The notes beneath the pieces are model-generated. The model searched no databases and was not told the origin of the DNA. It was given only the letters and a program-made list of their open reading frames with translations. The position numbers and the translations under genes are program-made. This document shows positions 48,299 through 57,265 of a stretch of DNA of 64,000 nt, in pieces; position 1 is the first letter of the stretch; every line of letters starts with the position of its first letter. The DNA comes from JAWVFM01 sp963843315 (GTDB taxonomy: Bacteria > Actinomycetota > Thermoleophilia > Solirubrobacterales > 70-9): NCBI GenBank assembly GCA_963843315.1, contig CAWJJU010000002.1, positions 186,001 to 250,000 of the forward strand. Reading direction: 5' to 3'.

Positions 48299-49648
48299 TC
48301 AAGCCACACCCTCCTTCTCGATCAGCGCCACGCATTCGACGTGGGGGGTCTGCGGGAACATGTCGACGGCCCTCACCCGCCGCACCCTATAGCCGGCCTC
48401 CGCGAGCTGTGCGGCGTTGGGGGCGAGCGTGGTCGGGTTGCAGGAGACGTAGACGATCCGCGGCGCGTCGCACTCGATGACGCGGCGGACGATCTTCTGC
48501 GACAGCCCCGCTCGTGGCGGGTCGACGACGATCACGTCGGGCCTCCCAGCCTCCTCAAGCAGCGGCCGCACCGACGTGCGGACGTCGCCGGCGAAGAACC
48601 GCGCGTTCTCGATGCCGTTGCGCTCGGCGTTGTGCTCGGCGTCGGCGATGGCCTCGGGCACGACCTCGACGCCCCACACCTCGCCGGCGGAGCGCGCGAG
48701 GGTGAGACCGATCGTCCCGATGCCACAGAAGAGGTCGTAGACGCGCTCGGCGCCGGTGAGCCCCGCGTATTCGGCGGCGATCGCGTACAGCTGCCCGGCC
48801 ATGCGGCTGTTGGTCTGCAGGAAGGCCGAGTGCGAGACGCGGAAGGAGAGCTCGCCGATCCGCTCCTCCAGATACTCGGAGCCGATGGCTCCCGTGGGCC
48901 CGCTGGTGCCGCCCGACGGGCCCTCGACCACGGTGTGCAGGTCGACCGGCGGGCGCGGCAGCTCACCGGGCGCCGTCACCAGGCGGGTCTGCACCTGGCC
49001 GCTGGCGACGGCGTCGCGCACGACCAGGTTTCGCAGGACGCCGGTGCCGGCGCGGTCGTCGTAGGTGGCGAGCTTCTCCTCGCGCGCCCAGTCGCCCACG
49101 GCGTTGCGGGCCGCGTTGTTGGCCTCCGAGGCCAGGCGGCAATCGGCGACCTCGACAACCTCCGACCAGCTGCCGCGGCGATGGAAGCCGAGGGCGAGGT
49201 CGCCGCCGGCGCCGCCGAAGGAGTACTCGAGCTTGTTGCGGTACCGCCAGCGCTCGGCCGCCGGGACGATCGGCTCGGCGTCGAAGCCCTCGAGACCGCC
49301 GATGCGCGTGAGCGCCTCGGCCACCTGGCGCTGCTTCTCGGCGACCTGGGACTCGTAGGGCAGCACCTGCCACGGCGCCCCGGGGCACGGCTCGCCGCCG
49401 TGCTCGCATTCGGCCGGAACGCGGTCGGGCCCGGGCCGCAGCACCTCGATCGCGGTCGCCTCGGCGAACGCTCGCTTGGCGCGGCCGATCCTGGCGCGAA
49501 CGCGGTCGCCGGGGACGGCGCCCGCGACGAACACCACGTAGCCGTCGAGGCGGCCCACGCCGCGCCCGCCCTGGGCGAGCGAGTCGATGTCGACCTCGAC
49601 CTCCTGCCCGCGGTGCGGTCGTGTGCGTGCCTGGGACTGCGCCTCCAC
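48299..49648 (-). CDS. TrmA/RlmD-family RNA (uracil-5-)-methyltransferase
   Basis: A 449-residue SAM-dependent enzyme. A TRAM domain (GQEVEVDIDSLAQGGRGVGRLDGYVVFV) precedes a partial Fe-S Cys motif (CEHGGEPCPGAPWQ). The methyltransferase domain has VYDLFCGIGTIGLTLA, VVDPPRAGLSQ, and the catalytic Cys in YVSCNPTTLAPN. This architecture methylates U747 or U1939 of 23S rRNA (RlmC/RlmD) or U54 of tRNA, and the sequence does not decide which. The start is a GTG. It is divergent from the peptidase gene with a gap of 26 bp or less. Confidence 0.9.
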   Translation of the reverse strand: MEAQSQARTRPHRGQEVEVDIDSLAQGGRGVGRLDGYVVFVAGAVPGDRVRARIGRAKRAFAEATAIEVLRPGPDRVPAECEHGGEPCPGAPWQVLPYESQVAEKQRQVAEALTRIGGLEGFDAEPIVPAAERWRYRNKLEYSFGGAGGDLALGFHRRGSWSEVVEVADCRLASEANNAARNAVGDWAREEKLATYDDRAGTGVLRNLVVRDAVASGQVQTRLVTAPGELPRPPVDLHTVVEGPSGGTSGPTGAIGSEYLEERIGELSFRVSHSAFLQTNSRMAGQLYAIAAEYAGLTGAERVYDLFCGIGTIGLTLARSAGEVWGVEVVPEAIADAEHNAERNGIENARFFAGDVRTSVRPLLEEAGRPDVIVVDPPRAGLSQKIVRRVIECDAPRIVYVSCNPTTLAPNAAQLAEAGYRVRRVRAVDMFPQTPHVECVALIEKEGVA

Positions 49649-49674
49649 GCGTCTATCGTGGCAGGGTGTTGGTG

Positions 49675-51165
49675 ATGTCGTCTGACCTAACCCACACGGA
49701 TTACCGAACCGACGCCGAGAGCTTCCTCGAGGCGCTCTCGCGCGAGCACTACCTCCATCTCGCCGGCCACAAGCCGACCCTCGAGCTCGACCCGATCTAC
49801 GCGCGGCACCCGGACCTGTTCTCGCGCGAAACGGTCGAGGGGCTGCGCGCCGACCCTGCCGACCGCCACCTCCTCATGTTCGCCCTCGACGGGCTCATGG
49901 GAGCACAGACGAGCGCGCTGGAGGAGAAGCTGGCCGGGCTGGAGGCAAGCCTGGAGGTCGAGCTCGACGGGGAGCGGATCGGCTTTCGCCAGGTGGCCGT
50001 GGCGATGGCCAACGAGTCCGATCCCGAGCGCAGGGCTGCCCTCGAGGAGGCCCGCAACTCCGTCGCGGCCGAGCACCTGGACCCCATTCACCTGGAGATG
50101 CTCGAGGCGGGGCACTCGCTGTGCCGCGAGCTGGGCTGGGACGGCTACGCCGCCGCCTACGCCGAGCTGCGCGCCCTCGACCTGGGCGCGCTGGCCCAGC
50201 GCACGCGTGCCTTCCTCGCCGCGACCGACTCCGCCTATGCACCCGTCCTCGATCCCGAGCTCGAGCGCGTCGGGCTGCCACCGCTCGGCGAGCTGCGCCG
50301 CTCGGACCTGCCCCGCCTGTTTCGCGCCGAGCACCTGGACGGGCCGTTCGCCGCCGAGCGGATGGTTCCCGCGCTGCGCGAGACGCTCGCCGGGATGGGA
50401 ATCGACCTCGACGCCCAGAGCAACGTCACGCTCGACGCCGACCCGCGGCCGACGAAGTCGCCGCGCGCGTTCTGCTCGACGCCCCGGGTCCCCGAGGAGG
50501 TCTACCTCGTCGTCGCGCCGATCGGCGGGCGAAGCGACTACGACGCGCTCTTTCACGAGGCCGGCCACACCGAGCACTACGCGCACGTCGACGCGAGCCT
50601 GAGCTTCGAGGCGCGCCACCTCGGCGACAACGCCGTCACGGAGTCGTTCGCGTTCCTGGTCGAGCAGCTCGTCTCCGAGCCTGCCTGGCTGACGGACATG
50701 CTCGGCGTGGAGGGCGCCTCGGAGTCGGCCTCGCATGCGCGCGCGGCCAAGCTCGTGATGCTGCGCCGCTACTGCGCCAAGCTGGATTACGAGCTGGAGC
50801 TGCACTCCCCCGCCCCCGACCTGGCCGCGATGCCGCGCCGCTACACCGAGCTTCTGGGCGGCGCCACCCGCATCGAGTGGCCGTCGGCCAATTGGCTCAG
50901 CGACGTCGACGGCGGCTTCTACGTCGCCTGCTATCTGCGGGCGTGGGCGCTGGAGACGCACTGGCGAGTGGCGCTTCGCGAGCGCTTCGGCGAGCGGTGG
51001 TACGCCAGCCGCGAGGCCGGCGACTGGCTGCGGGGCCTCTGGAGCCAGGGGCAGCGAATGGACGCCGAGGAGCTCCTCGCCGAAACCCTCGGCGAGGAGC
51101 TTGGCTTCGAGCGCCTGGCCGCCGAATTGGGCGGCACGGGTGAGTTAACTCACAGCCAGGAGTAG
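49675..51165 (+). CDS. M3-like zinc metallopeptidase
   Basis: A 496-residue cytoplasmic peptidase. The gluzincin motif is ALFHEAGHTEHYAHV, with the third ligand Glu in DNAVTESFAFLVEQL about 30 residues later. Helical flanks match oligoendopeptidase-like enzymes (M3), though shorter than classic PepF at near 600. A GTG three codons earlier is an alternative start. No signal peptide is seen. Its coding end contains a 14-bp palindrome (GTGAGTTAACTCAC) and an inverted two-hairpin element follows. Confidence 0.8.
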   Translation: MSSDLTHTDYRTDAESFLEALSREHYLHLAGHKPTLELDPIYARHPDLFSRETVEGLRADPADRHLLMFALDGLMGAQTSALEEKLAGLEASLEVELDGERIGFRQVAVAMANESDPERRAALEEARNSVAAEHLDPIHLEMLEAGHSLCRELGWDGYAAAYAELRALDLGALAQRTRAFLAATDSAYAPVLDPELERVGLPPLGELRRSDLPRLFRAEHLDGPFAAERMVPALRETLAGMGIDLDAQSNVTLDADPRPTKSPRAFCSTPRVPEEVYLVVAPIGGRSDYDALFHEAGHTEHYAHVDASLSFEARHLGDNAVTESFAFLVEQLVSEPAWLTDMLGVEGASESASHARAAKLVMLRRYCAKLDYELELHSPAPDLAAMPRRYTELLGGATRIEWPSANWLSDVDGGFYVACYLRAWALETHWRVALRERFGERWYASREAGDWLRGLWSQGQRMDAEELLAETLGEELGFERLAAELGGTGELTHSQE

Positions 51166-51182
51166 CTCGAGGATCCCCTTGC

Positions 51183-51228
51183 GGACGGCTTCGCCGTCCT
51201 TACACGCGGCTTTCGGACCTAGAGGTCC
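51183..51228 (-). repeat. Two-hairpin dispersed element, copy D (minus strand)
   Basis: Read on the minus strand: stem 1 GGACCTCTAGGTCC (51215-51228), linker GAAAGCCGCGTGTAA, stem 2 GGACGGCGAAGCCGTCC (51183-51199). Stem 1 differs from copy B at two inner positions on each side, and every change is compensated. It begins right after the TGA of the minus-strand phasin-like gene. Confidence 0.85.
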
Positions 51229-51864
51229 TCACTTGAGCAACTTCTCGACCTCGTCGAGGATGCTCTTGCGGGCCTTGCCCCGCTTCTCCTGCGTGCGGAC
51301 CTTGCGCAGATCGGCCTTGTTCAGGTCGCCCAGGCGCTTCTTGACCTGAGGCGCCGTGAGGTTCTCGTAGCCGGTGATCGGGGCACCGGGGGCTCCGGCG
51401 CGGCGGCGCAGGCGATCGGCCTGGGCCAGCGGGCCCTCGGCCGCATCGCGCGCGGCGCGGCCGGCCCGGGCGGTGGCCTTCTCGACGCGCTTGCGGGCCG
51501 GTGCGACTCGGGCCTCGACCTCCTTGCGGCGTGCCTCGACCTCCTTGCGCGCGTCCTTGAGGACCTTGTCGAGCTCCTTCACGAGGTCGTCGCGGTACTT
51601 GCGGCTGCGCTCGACGAGGTTCGAGACGAGCTCGTTGGCATCGGTCCGGGTCATCCGGCCGCGCTTGACGGCGTCGTCGACGACCTCCTGGATGCGATCG
51701 CGCGAAAGCGTGACGCTGCGATCGAGCGCATCGCGGAACGCCTGAACGCTCTTGTCCGCGCCCACGGTCGAGCGCGTCGAACGCGGCTTTGAGCGCGGCT
51801 TGGCGCGGGCGGTCCCGCTCGACTTCGACCTGGTCTTCGCCTTCGGCTTCTTTGCGGCTGCCAT
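51229..51864 (-). CDS. Lysine-rich phasin/histone-like protein
   Basis: A 211-residue strongly basic protein. Residues 1-35 are a Lys/Ala/Pro/Ser tail of histone H1 type. The middle (about 40-160) is a long amphipathic coil with RDRIQEVVDDAVKRGRMTRTDANELVSNLVERSR, a pattern found in PHA-granule phasins and their regulators. The C terminus ITGYENLTAPQVKKRLGDLNKADLRKVRTQE resembles a SAP/Rho-N-like nucleic-acid-binding motif. It could bind DNA, granules or both, as in PhaF-type proteins. No PHA genes are in the window. Confidence 0.65.
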   Translation of the reverse strand: MAAAKKPKAKTRSKSSGTARAKPRSKPRSTRSTVGADKSVQAFRDALDRSVTLSRDRIQEVVDDAVKRGRMTRTDANELVSNLVERSRKYRDDLVKELDKVLKDARKEVEARRKEVEARVAPARKRVEKATARAGRAARDAAEGPLAQADRLRRRAGAPGAPITGYENLTAPQVKKRLGDLNKADLRKVRTQEKRGKARKSILDEVEKLLK

Positions 51865-51903
51865 CGTGCCTTCCTTCGTAGAAATTTCTCCCGCAGGCGC
51901 AGC

Positions 51904-52758
51904 CTATCCCCCGCGACCGTCTTCGGCCACCGGTCTCCCCGATTTCGCACGCCCGGATGCAGCGATCCACTCGAAAACCGCCTCGACGGGGGCGTGGTCG
52001 GAGAGCCGGATCGCCCGGCCGTCCTCCCGCACCTCGCGGCGCTCGGGCTCCCATGCGCGAGGAGGCTGGACCACCGTCGCGTTGCGCGCGAGCAGGTGGT
52101 CGATCGAGTCCGGCGAGGTCGCCGGCCGCAGGCCGTGGCCGGCCTCCAGCTCGGCGAAGAGCATCGACGAGGACGGACGCAGGTTGAGGTCGCCGCCGAG
52201 AAGCAGGGGAGCGTCACCGGCGAAGCCGGCGGCGGCCTCGGCCGCCGCCCGAACCTCGGGGGCGGCCAGACGGTCCGGGCCGCTGGCGTGGAGGTTGGCC
52301 ACGCAGAGCCCCGAGGCCAGGCGGGTGAGCGCAGCCACCCGCCGCTCGGGCCGGCGGCGCAGGACGACGGCGCGACGCTCGGCGATGGAGTCGCCCCGGA
52401 CCAACGTGAGGTTGCTGCCGCCCTCCCAGCTGGCGATCAGGTCCGGGTTGTGCCTGGCGATCGCCTGCGTGAGGGGCAGCAGCCAGTTGCGTGAGGTGAG
52501 GGCGCGATGGCTCCGGGCTTGGGTCGCCCGGGCAAGCGGCCCGGCGAAGCGCGGCGGGCACTCCTGCAGCAGCGCCAGGTCCCACTCGGCGCCGGCGAGG
52601 ATGCGCGCGAAGTCGCCGAGCAGGTCGCGGTTGACGCCAAGGTGCGTCGCGTTGGCTTCCGCGCGACCGGTCAGCCGCGAGCGCAGCGTGCGCAGCGCCG
52701 GGTCCGGGGGGAAGTCCCGGCCGTGGAAGAGGTTCCAGGTGAGGGCGTGTATCTGCAC
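51904..52758 (-). CDS. Endonuclease/exonuclease/phosphatase-family protein
   Basis: A 284-residue EEP-fold protein without a signal peptide: HALTWNLFHGRDF (Asn), WDLALLQECPPRF (metal Glu), ANLHASGPDR, LLLGGDLNLRPSSSM (Asp/Asn) and SDHAPVEAVF (catalytic His). IDHLLARNA carries the Asp near the C terminus. This is the full catalytic set, so it should be an active phosphodiesterase, but DNA, nucleotide or lipid substrates cannot be told apart. The GTG start is divergent from argF with 23 bp between. Confidence 0.8.
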   Translation of the reverse strand: MQIHALTWNLFHGRDFPPDPALRTLRSRLTGRAEANATHLGVNRDLLGDFARILAGAEWDLALLQECPPRFAGPLARATQARSHRALTSRNWLLPLTQAIARHNPDLIASWEGGSNLTLVRGDSIAERRAVVLRRRPERRVAALTRLASGLCVANLHASGPDRLAAPEVRAAAEAAAGFAGDAPLLLGGDLNLRPSSSMLFAELEAGHGLRPATSPDSIDHLLARNATVVQPPRAWEPERREVREDGRAIRLSDHAPVEAVFEWIAASGRAKSGRPVAEDGRGG

Positions 52759-52781
52759 GGGCCTATCATCCCCCGCCTCGA

Positions 52782-53663
52782 ATGGCCCAACATTTGCTCA
52801 CCGGCACCGAGCTCGACGGCGGCGAGATCTCCTCGCTCCTCGATCGCGCCGACGAGCTGAAGGCCGGCCGGGCCTCGGGGGTGGGCGCCGACAGCCTCGC
52901 CGGCTCCACCGTCGCGCTCTTCTTCGAAAAGCCCTCGACCCGCACGAGGGTTTCCTTCCAGGTCGGCGTGAGCGAGCTGGGCGCAAGCCCGCTGCCCCTG
53001 CGCGCCGACGAGATGCAGCTCGGGCGGGGCGAGTCGATCGCCGACACCGCGCGGGTGCTCTCCCGCTACGTCCATGGCATCGTCATCCGCTCGGGCTCGC
53101 AGGAGACGGTGGACGAGCTCGCCGCGGGCGCCGGCGTCCCGGTGATCAACGGCCTCACGCCCGTCCACCATCCCTGCCAGGCGCTCGCCGACCTGCAGAC
53201 CCTGCGCGAGCGGTTCGGCCGGCTGGACGGCCTGCGCGTGGCCTATCTGGGCGACGGCAACAACGTCGCCCGCTCGCTCGCACTGCTGGGGCGCGCCGTG
53301 GGCGTCGAGGTCGTGGTGGCGGCGCCCGACGGCTACCGGCTGGAGGACGGCGTCGCCGCGGCGCAGACGGGCGACCCGGCCGAGGCCGTCGCCGGGGCCG
53401 ACGCCCTCTACACGGACGTGTGGGTGAGCATGGGCGACGAGGACAGCGCCGAGCAGCGCCTGCGCGACCTCGACCCGTACCGGCTGAGCGAGGAGCTCCT
53501 GGCGCAGGCGAGGCCCGAGGCCATCGTCCTGCATTGCCTGCCGGCGCATCCCGGCCAGGAGATCACCGAGGGCGCGCTGTACGGGCCGAGCTCGGCGGTG
53601 TTCGACCAGGCCGAGAACCGCCTGCACGCCCAGAAGGCCCTGCTCGAGCTGCTCGTCGGGTAG
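52782..53663 (+). CDS. argF: Ornithine carbamoyltransferase ArgF
   Basis: A 293-residue enzyme of arginine synthesis. The carbamoyl-phosphate loop FFEKPSTRTRVSFQVGV, the block HHPCQALADLQTL, and the ornithine-specific HCLPAHPGQE are all present. It is slightly shorter than usual (about 305). It stands alone here with no other arg gene and a short upstream gap to the divergent phosphoesterase. A tRNA gene follows. Confidence 0.94.
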   Translation: MAQHLLTGTELDGGEISSLLDRADELKAGRASGVGADSLAGSTVALFFEKPSTRTRVSFQVGVSELGASPLPLRADEMQLGRGESIADTARVLSRYVHGIVIRSGSQETVDELAAGAGVPVINGLTPVHHPCQALADLQTLRERFGRLDGLRVAYLGDGNNVARSLALLGRAVGVEVVVAAPDGYRLEDGVAAAQTGDPAEAVAGADALYTDVWVSMGDEDSAEQRLRDLDPYRLSEELLAQARPEAIVLHCLPAHPGQEITEGALYGPSSAVFDQAENRLHAQKALLELLVG

Positions 53664-53701
53664 GCCCGTCGAGCGAAATCCACTTCCTACACTGGCTGCC
53701 T

Positions 53702-53774
53702 GGCCCCGTGGTCTAGCGGTGATGATGCCGGCTTTTCAAGCCGAGCGACGCGGGTTCGACTCCCGCCGGGGCTA
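53702..53774 (+). tRNA. tRNA-Glu (TTC)
   Basis: A 73-base cloverleaf: acceptor GGCCCCG pairing with CGGGGCT (a G-T at the end), D arm with GTCTAGCGG, anticodon loop TTTTCAA giving TTC, T arm GCGGG-TTCGACT-CCCGC and discriminator A. CCA is not encoded. Confidence 0.93.
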
Positions 53775-53783
53775 CCTGAACCG

Positions 53784-53831
53784 ATGAACGTCCCTCACTA
53801 CCCCGTATAGCCATCGGTGAGGGACGTTCTT
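53784..53831. repeat. 48-bp hairpin repeat, copy 2
   Basis: Inverted repeat with perfect 13-bp arms, GAACGTCCCTCAC and its complement, and an 18-base loop containing CCGTATAGCCATC. It starts ten bases after tRNA-Glu and lies 25 bp before lgt. Identical to copy 1 at 41 of 48 positions, with the loop core GTATAG and CATC conserved. Confidence 0.85.
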
Positions 53832-53856
53832 GGTGGGGCGGTAGCCTCAGCCGCTC

Positions 53857-54624
53857 TTGCTTCCCGAGATCCACATCGGCGGGCTGACCCTTCAGACCTT
53901 CGGCATCTCGTTCGCCGCGGCGTTCCTCGCCGCCGGCGGGCTGGTGGCCCGGCGGCTTGGCGAGCTCGGCCGGCCGCCGGACTGGGCATATGAGATCTCG
54001 CTCGCGGCGATCGCGGGCGGCGTGATCGGCGCGCGCCTGGACTTCATCGTCGAGAACTACTCCGACGTCAAGAACGACCTGCTCGGAAACCTCTTCTCGG
54101 GGGCGGGGCTCGTCTGGTACGGCGGCGCCATCGGCGGCGCGATCGGCGTCGGCATCTGGGCCTGGCGGCGCGGGATGTTCGACGCGACGCTGCTCGACCT
54201 GTGCGCAGCGCCGCTGGCGCTGGGCTACGCGATCGGCAGGATCGGCTGCCAGCTCTCGGGCGACGGTGACTACGGAAAGCCCTGGGACGGGCCGTGGGCG
54301 ATGTCCTATCCCAACGGCACCGTGCCGACCCACCAGACCGTCCACCCCACGCCGATCTACGAGACGCTCGCGATGGGCCTGGTCGCCTACCTGCTGTGGC
54401 GCCTTCGCCACCGCTACCGGCCCGGAGTGCTGTTCGCGATCTACCTGTTCCTGGCCGGGCTCGAGCGCTTCGGAGTGGAGTTCATCCGCCGCAATTCCGA
54501 GGAGGCGCTGGGCCTCACCCAGGCGCAGCTCCTGAGCGTGGCGATGATGATCGCGAGCGCCGTGTGGATCGCGATCGTCGCCCGCCGCGGCGGCATCGGC
54601 CGCGCGGCGGCTCAGAGCGCCTAG
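53857..54624 (+). CDS. lgt: Prolipoprotein diacylglyceryl transferase Lgt
   Basis: A 255-residue polytopic membrane enzyme that lipidates the lipobox Cys. Signature GYAIGRIGCQLSGDGDYGKPWDG, with essential Arg and Asn/Asp positions, and HPTPIYETLAMGL. Seven hydrophobic segments are apparent. The TTG start gives the usual N terminus. It serves lipoproteins such as the sulfatase, heparinase-like protein and peptidase seen earlier in the window. The TAG shares CTAG with the converging SDR gene. Confidence 0.93.
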   Translation: MLPEIHIGGLTLQTFGISFAAAFLAAGGLVARRLGELGRPPDWAYEISLAAIAGGVIGARLDFIVENYSDVKNDLLGNLFSGAGLVWYGGAIGGAIGVGIWAWRRGMFDATLLDLCAAPLALGYAIGRIGCQLSGDGDYGKPWDGPWAMSYPNGTVPTHQTVHPTPIYETLAMGLVAYLLWRLRHRYRPGVLFAIYLFLAGLERFGVEFIRRNSEEALGLTQAQLLSVAMMIASAVWIAIVARRGGIGRAAAQSA

Positions 54625-55376
54625 TTCGAGCGCAGCAGGCCGCCGTCGAGGGGGATGACCGCGCCGGTCAGATAGGCGGCCCGCTCGGAGCACAGGAAGG
54701 CGACGAGGTCGCCGAACTCGGCGGGCTCGCCGAGGCGCCCCGCGGGCACGTCCTTGGCCGCCCCGCGCTCCATCTCCTCCCACGAACCCCAGTTGGAGGC
54801 AAGCCTGTCGGTGGCGAAGCGGCCGGTGGCGACGGTGTTGACGGTCACGCCATCGCCCGCCACCTCGCGGGCCAGCGTCTTGAAGTAGCCGGCCGCGGCC
54901 ATGCGGTAGCTGTTGGAGAGGTTCAGGCCGGGGATCGGCTCGCGGATCGACGACGACCCGACGTTGACGATGCGCCCGAAGCCGCGCTCGCGCATGGCGG
55001 GCAGCGCTGCCTCGATCAGGGCCCGGGGGGCAAGAAGAAGGGTGCGATGCGCCCCCTCCCATTCCTCTGGGGAGTTGGCCAGGGCGGTTCCCGTCGGCGG
55101 GCCGCCGGTGTTGACGACGAGCACCTCGACGGGGGCGCCCATCCTGTCGGCGACTTCGCCGGGAAGGGCGGCGATGCGGTCGAGGTCGCCCGAGTCCGCG
55201 TGCAGCGCGATCGCGCCGTTGCCGATCTCCGACGCCGCCTCCTCCAGGGCGTCGAGCGAGCGGCTTGCGAGGGCCACACGGGCTCCCTCGCGACCGAGCG
55301 CTTCGGCGATGCCCCTGCCGATTCCCTTCGACGCTCCCATGACGAGCGCCACTCGTCCCTCGAGTCCCAGGTCCAT
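54621..55376 (-). CDS. Short-chain dehydrogenase/reductase (1)
   Basis: A 251-residue SDR: GASKGIGRGIAEAL binds NAD(P), NTGG takes the place of NNAG, VNVGSSS holds the catalytic Ser, and the usual YxxxK is degenerate: the expected Tyr region reads SNSYRMAAAGYFKTLA, so Tyr and Lys are not spaced by three. The C-terminal VIPLDGGLL is typical of FabG-like members. The Y-x3-K change casts doubt on standard activity, as in the FabG-related YohF-type subgroup that uses SNSYR. Divergent from the catalase-like gene. Confidence 0.85.
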   Translation of the reverse strand: MDLGLEGRVALVMGASKGIGRGIAEALGREGARVALASRSLDALEEAASEIGNGAIALHADSGDLDRIAALPGEVADRMGAPVEVLVVNTGGPPTGTALANSPEEWEGAHRTLLLAPRALIEAALPAMRERGFGRIVNVGSSSIREPIPGLNLSNSYRMAAAGYFKTLAREVAGDGVTVNTVATGRFATDRLASNWGSWEEMERGAAKDVPAGRLGEPAEFGDLVAFLCSERAAYLTGAVIPLDGGLLRSN

Positions 55377-55410
55377 GTCGCTCACGGTAGCGGTCGGATA
55401 CCGTCTCCTC

Positions 55411-56361
55411 GTGGCCGCCCCCGACCCGACCACCGCCACCGCGCTCGTCGAGGCAGCGAATGCTCTGTTCGGCGCGCACGACGGGCGCCGCGCGCTCCAC
55501 GCCAAGGGCGCCTTCTGCGAGGCGACCTTCACGCCGTCGCCGGCGGCGACCGACCTGTGCCGCGCCGCGATCTTCGCCGGGCCGGCCGTCCCGGCACTCG
55601 TGCGACTCTCCAACGGAGGCGGGGACCCCGGCTCCAGCGACGCCGGCCGCGAGGCGCGAGGCCTGGCGGTGAAGCTGCGCCCGCCGCAGGGCGGGGAGTG
55701 CGACATCCTCGCCACCACGACTCCGGCGTTCATCGTGCGGACCCCCGAGGAGTTCCTGGAGCTGATGCGCCTGCGCGTGCCGGATCCGGAGACCGGCGAG
55801 GTCGACATGCAGGCCCTGGGGGAATTCCTGGGCGCGCACCCGGAGGCGCAGACCGCGGTTGCCGCGACCATGGGCGCCGAGCCCCCGGAGAGCTTCGCCA
55901 CGCTCGCCTACTTCTCGCCCCATTCGTTTCGCTTCCTCGACGCGGAGGGAGAGGGCAGGTGGGGCCGCTACCGCTGGCGCCCGGAGGGGGACGAGCAGCG
56001 GATCTCCGACGACGAGGCCGCAGCCAGGGGCCGCGACTACCTCTTCGACGACCTCCGCGAACGCCTGGCGCGGGGCCCGATCTCCTTCGACCTGGTGATC
56101 ACGCTGGCGGGCGCCGACGACCCCATCGACGACCCTACGGCGGTGTGGCCCGGCGACCGCGAGGCGGTGGAGGCCGGCAGGCTGGAGATCACCTCGCCCG
56201 TCGACGACCCCGAGGGCGACGGCCACATCGAGGTCTTCGACCCCACTCGGGTCCCCGACGGGATCGAGCTCTCCGACGACCCGGTTCTGCATGCCCGCCG
56301 CGCGGCCTACTCGGCCTCCGCCTACAAGCGGCTGGGCATGGAGATCGGGCCCGTCCCCTGA
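55411..56361 (+). CDS. Catalase-family peroxidase (SrpA-like)
   Basis: A 316-residue heme protein of the short catalase-related group. HAKGAFCEATFTPS contains the distal His, VRLSNGGGDPG the Asn region, and the C-terminal ARRAAYSASAYKRLG the proximal Tyr. FDPTRVPDGIELSDDPVL is a family block. These proteins are about 300-350 residues, lack the full catalase C terminus and act mainly as peroxidases. The GTG start is preferred because upstream sequence is shared with the divergent SDR. Its TGA overlaps the ATG of the next gene (TGATG). Confidence 0.85.
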   Translation: MAAPDPTTATALVEAANALFGAHDGRRALHAKGAFCEATFTPSPAATDLCRAAIFAGPAVPALVRLSNGGGDPGSSDAGREARGLAVKLRPPQGGECDILATTTPAFIVRTPEEFLELMRLRVPDPETGEVDMQALGEFLGAHPEAQTAVAATMGAEPPESFATLAYFSPHSFRFLDAEGEGRWGRYRWRPEGDEQRISDDEAAARGRDYLFDDLRERLARGPISFDLVITLAGADDPIDDPTAVWPGDREAVEAGRLEITSPVDDPEGDGHIEVFDPTRVPDGIELSDDPVLHARRAAYSASAYKRLGMEIGPVP

Positions 56362-57253
56362 TGGCGGACCGGGTCGCGTTCATCACCGGTGCCGGCAACG
56401 GCATCGGGGCGGGGCTCGCCAAGCGCCTCGCGCAGATCGGATACTCGCGTCGCGCTGGTCGACGTCGACCACGACGCGGCGAAGAGGGTCGCCGCCCAGA
56501 TCGGGGACTCGGCGCTGCCGCTGGGCGCCGACATCACCGACATGGACTCGCTGGAGGCCGCGGTGGACGCCACCGTCAGCAGGTTCGGCGGCATCGACGT
56601 CGCGGTCGCCAACGCCGGGTTCGCGACCGCGGGCTCGCTGCGCCACCTGGACCTCGCCGCCTTCGACGCCCAGCTGCGGGTGAACCTGGGCGGCACCTTT
56701 CGCACGGTGCGCGCCTGCCTGCCGGCGCTCGAGGAGCGGCGCGGCTACCTCGTGCTCGTCGCATCGCTGTCGGCGATCCTGCCGCCGCCCGGCCTCGGCG
56801 CGTACGCGGCGAGCAAGGCCGGCACGGAGGCCCTGGGCGACGTCCTGCGCGATGGAGCTGGCCGACCTGGGCGTCGACGTTGGGGTCGCCTACTTCTCCT
56901 GGATCGCCACCGACCTGCTCATCGGCGGCGAGCGCGAGCAGCCGGCGTTCAGGGTGCTGCGCGACTCGATGCGCTGGCCGGTGAAGAAGGTGATCTCGGT
57001 CGACGAGGCCGTCGAGGCTCTGGTCCGCGGCATCGCCAAGCGCTCGCCGCGGATCATCGCTCCGGGAATCGTCCGCAGCCTCTACCGCCTGCGCGCGATG
57101 CTGGGCCCCGTGGCCGGCCCGAACCTGCGCAGGGTGGCGCCCGAGATCGACGCCGCGACCGTCGAGGCGATCGCCGAGCGTGGCCTCGGCGGGCAGATCA
57201 GGGACACCGCAGCCGGCGAGGCCGCCGCGCGCTCGGTTGGGCGCCGCGTCTGA
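56361..57253 (+). CDS. Short-chain dehydrogenase/reductase (2), two frameshifts
   Basis: About 296 residues after correction. RVAFITGAGNGIGAGLAKRL binds the cofactor, then VALVDVDHDAAKRVAAQIGD, VANAGFATAG, VASLSAILPPPGLGAYAASKAGTEAL (Ser, Tyr and Lys triad intact), and after a second break MELADLGVDVGVAYFSWIATDLL. One extra base sits near 56444 (TACTCGCG for TACCGCG) and one near 56850 (CGCGATGG for CGCATGG); 893 minus two is divisible by three. Coupled to the catalase-like gene by start-stop overlap. A C-terminal extension of about 60 residues follows the catalytic core. Confidence 0.8.
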
Positions 57254-57265
57254 GCGGCCGGCGAG

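Noticed and set aside
51140..51153. Perfect 14-bp palindrome GTGAGTTAACTCAC
   Set aside because: Found once only, within the last codons of the peptidase gene; without a second copy or a known binding protein it cannot be called a site.
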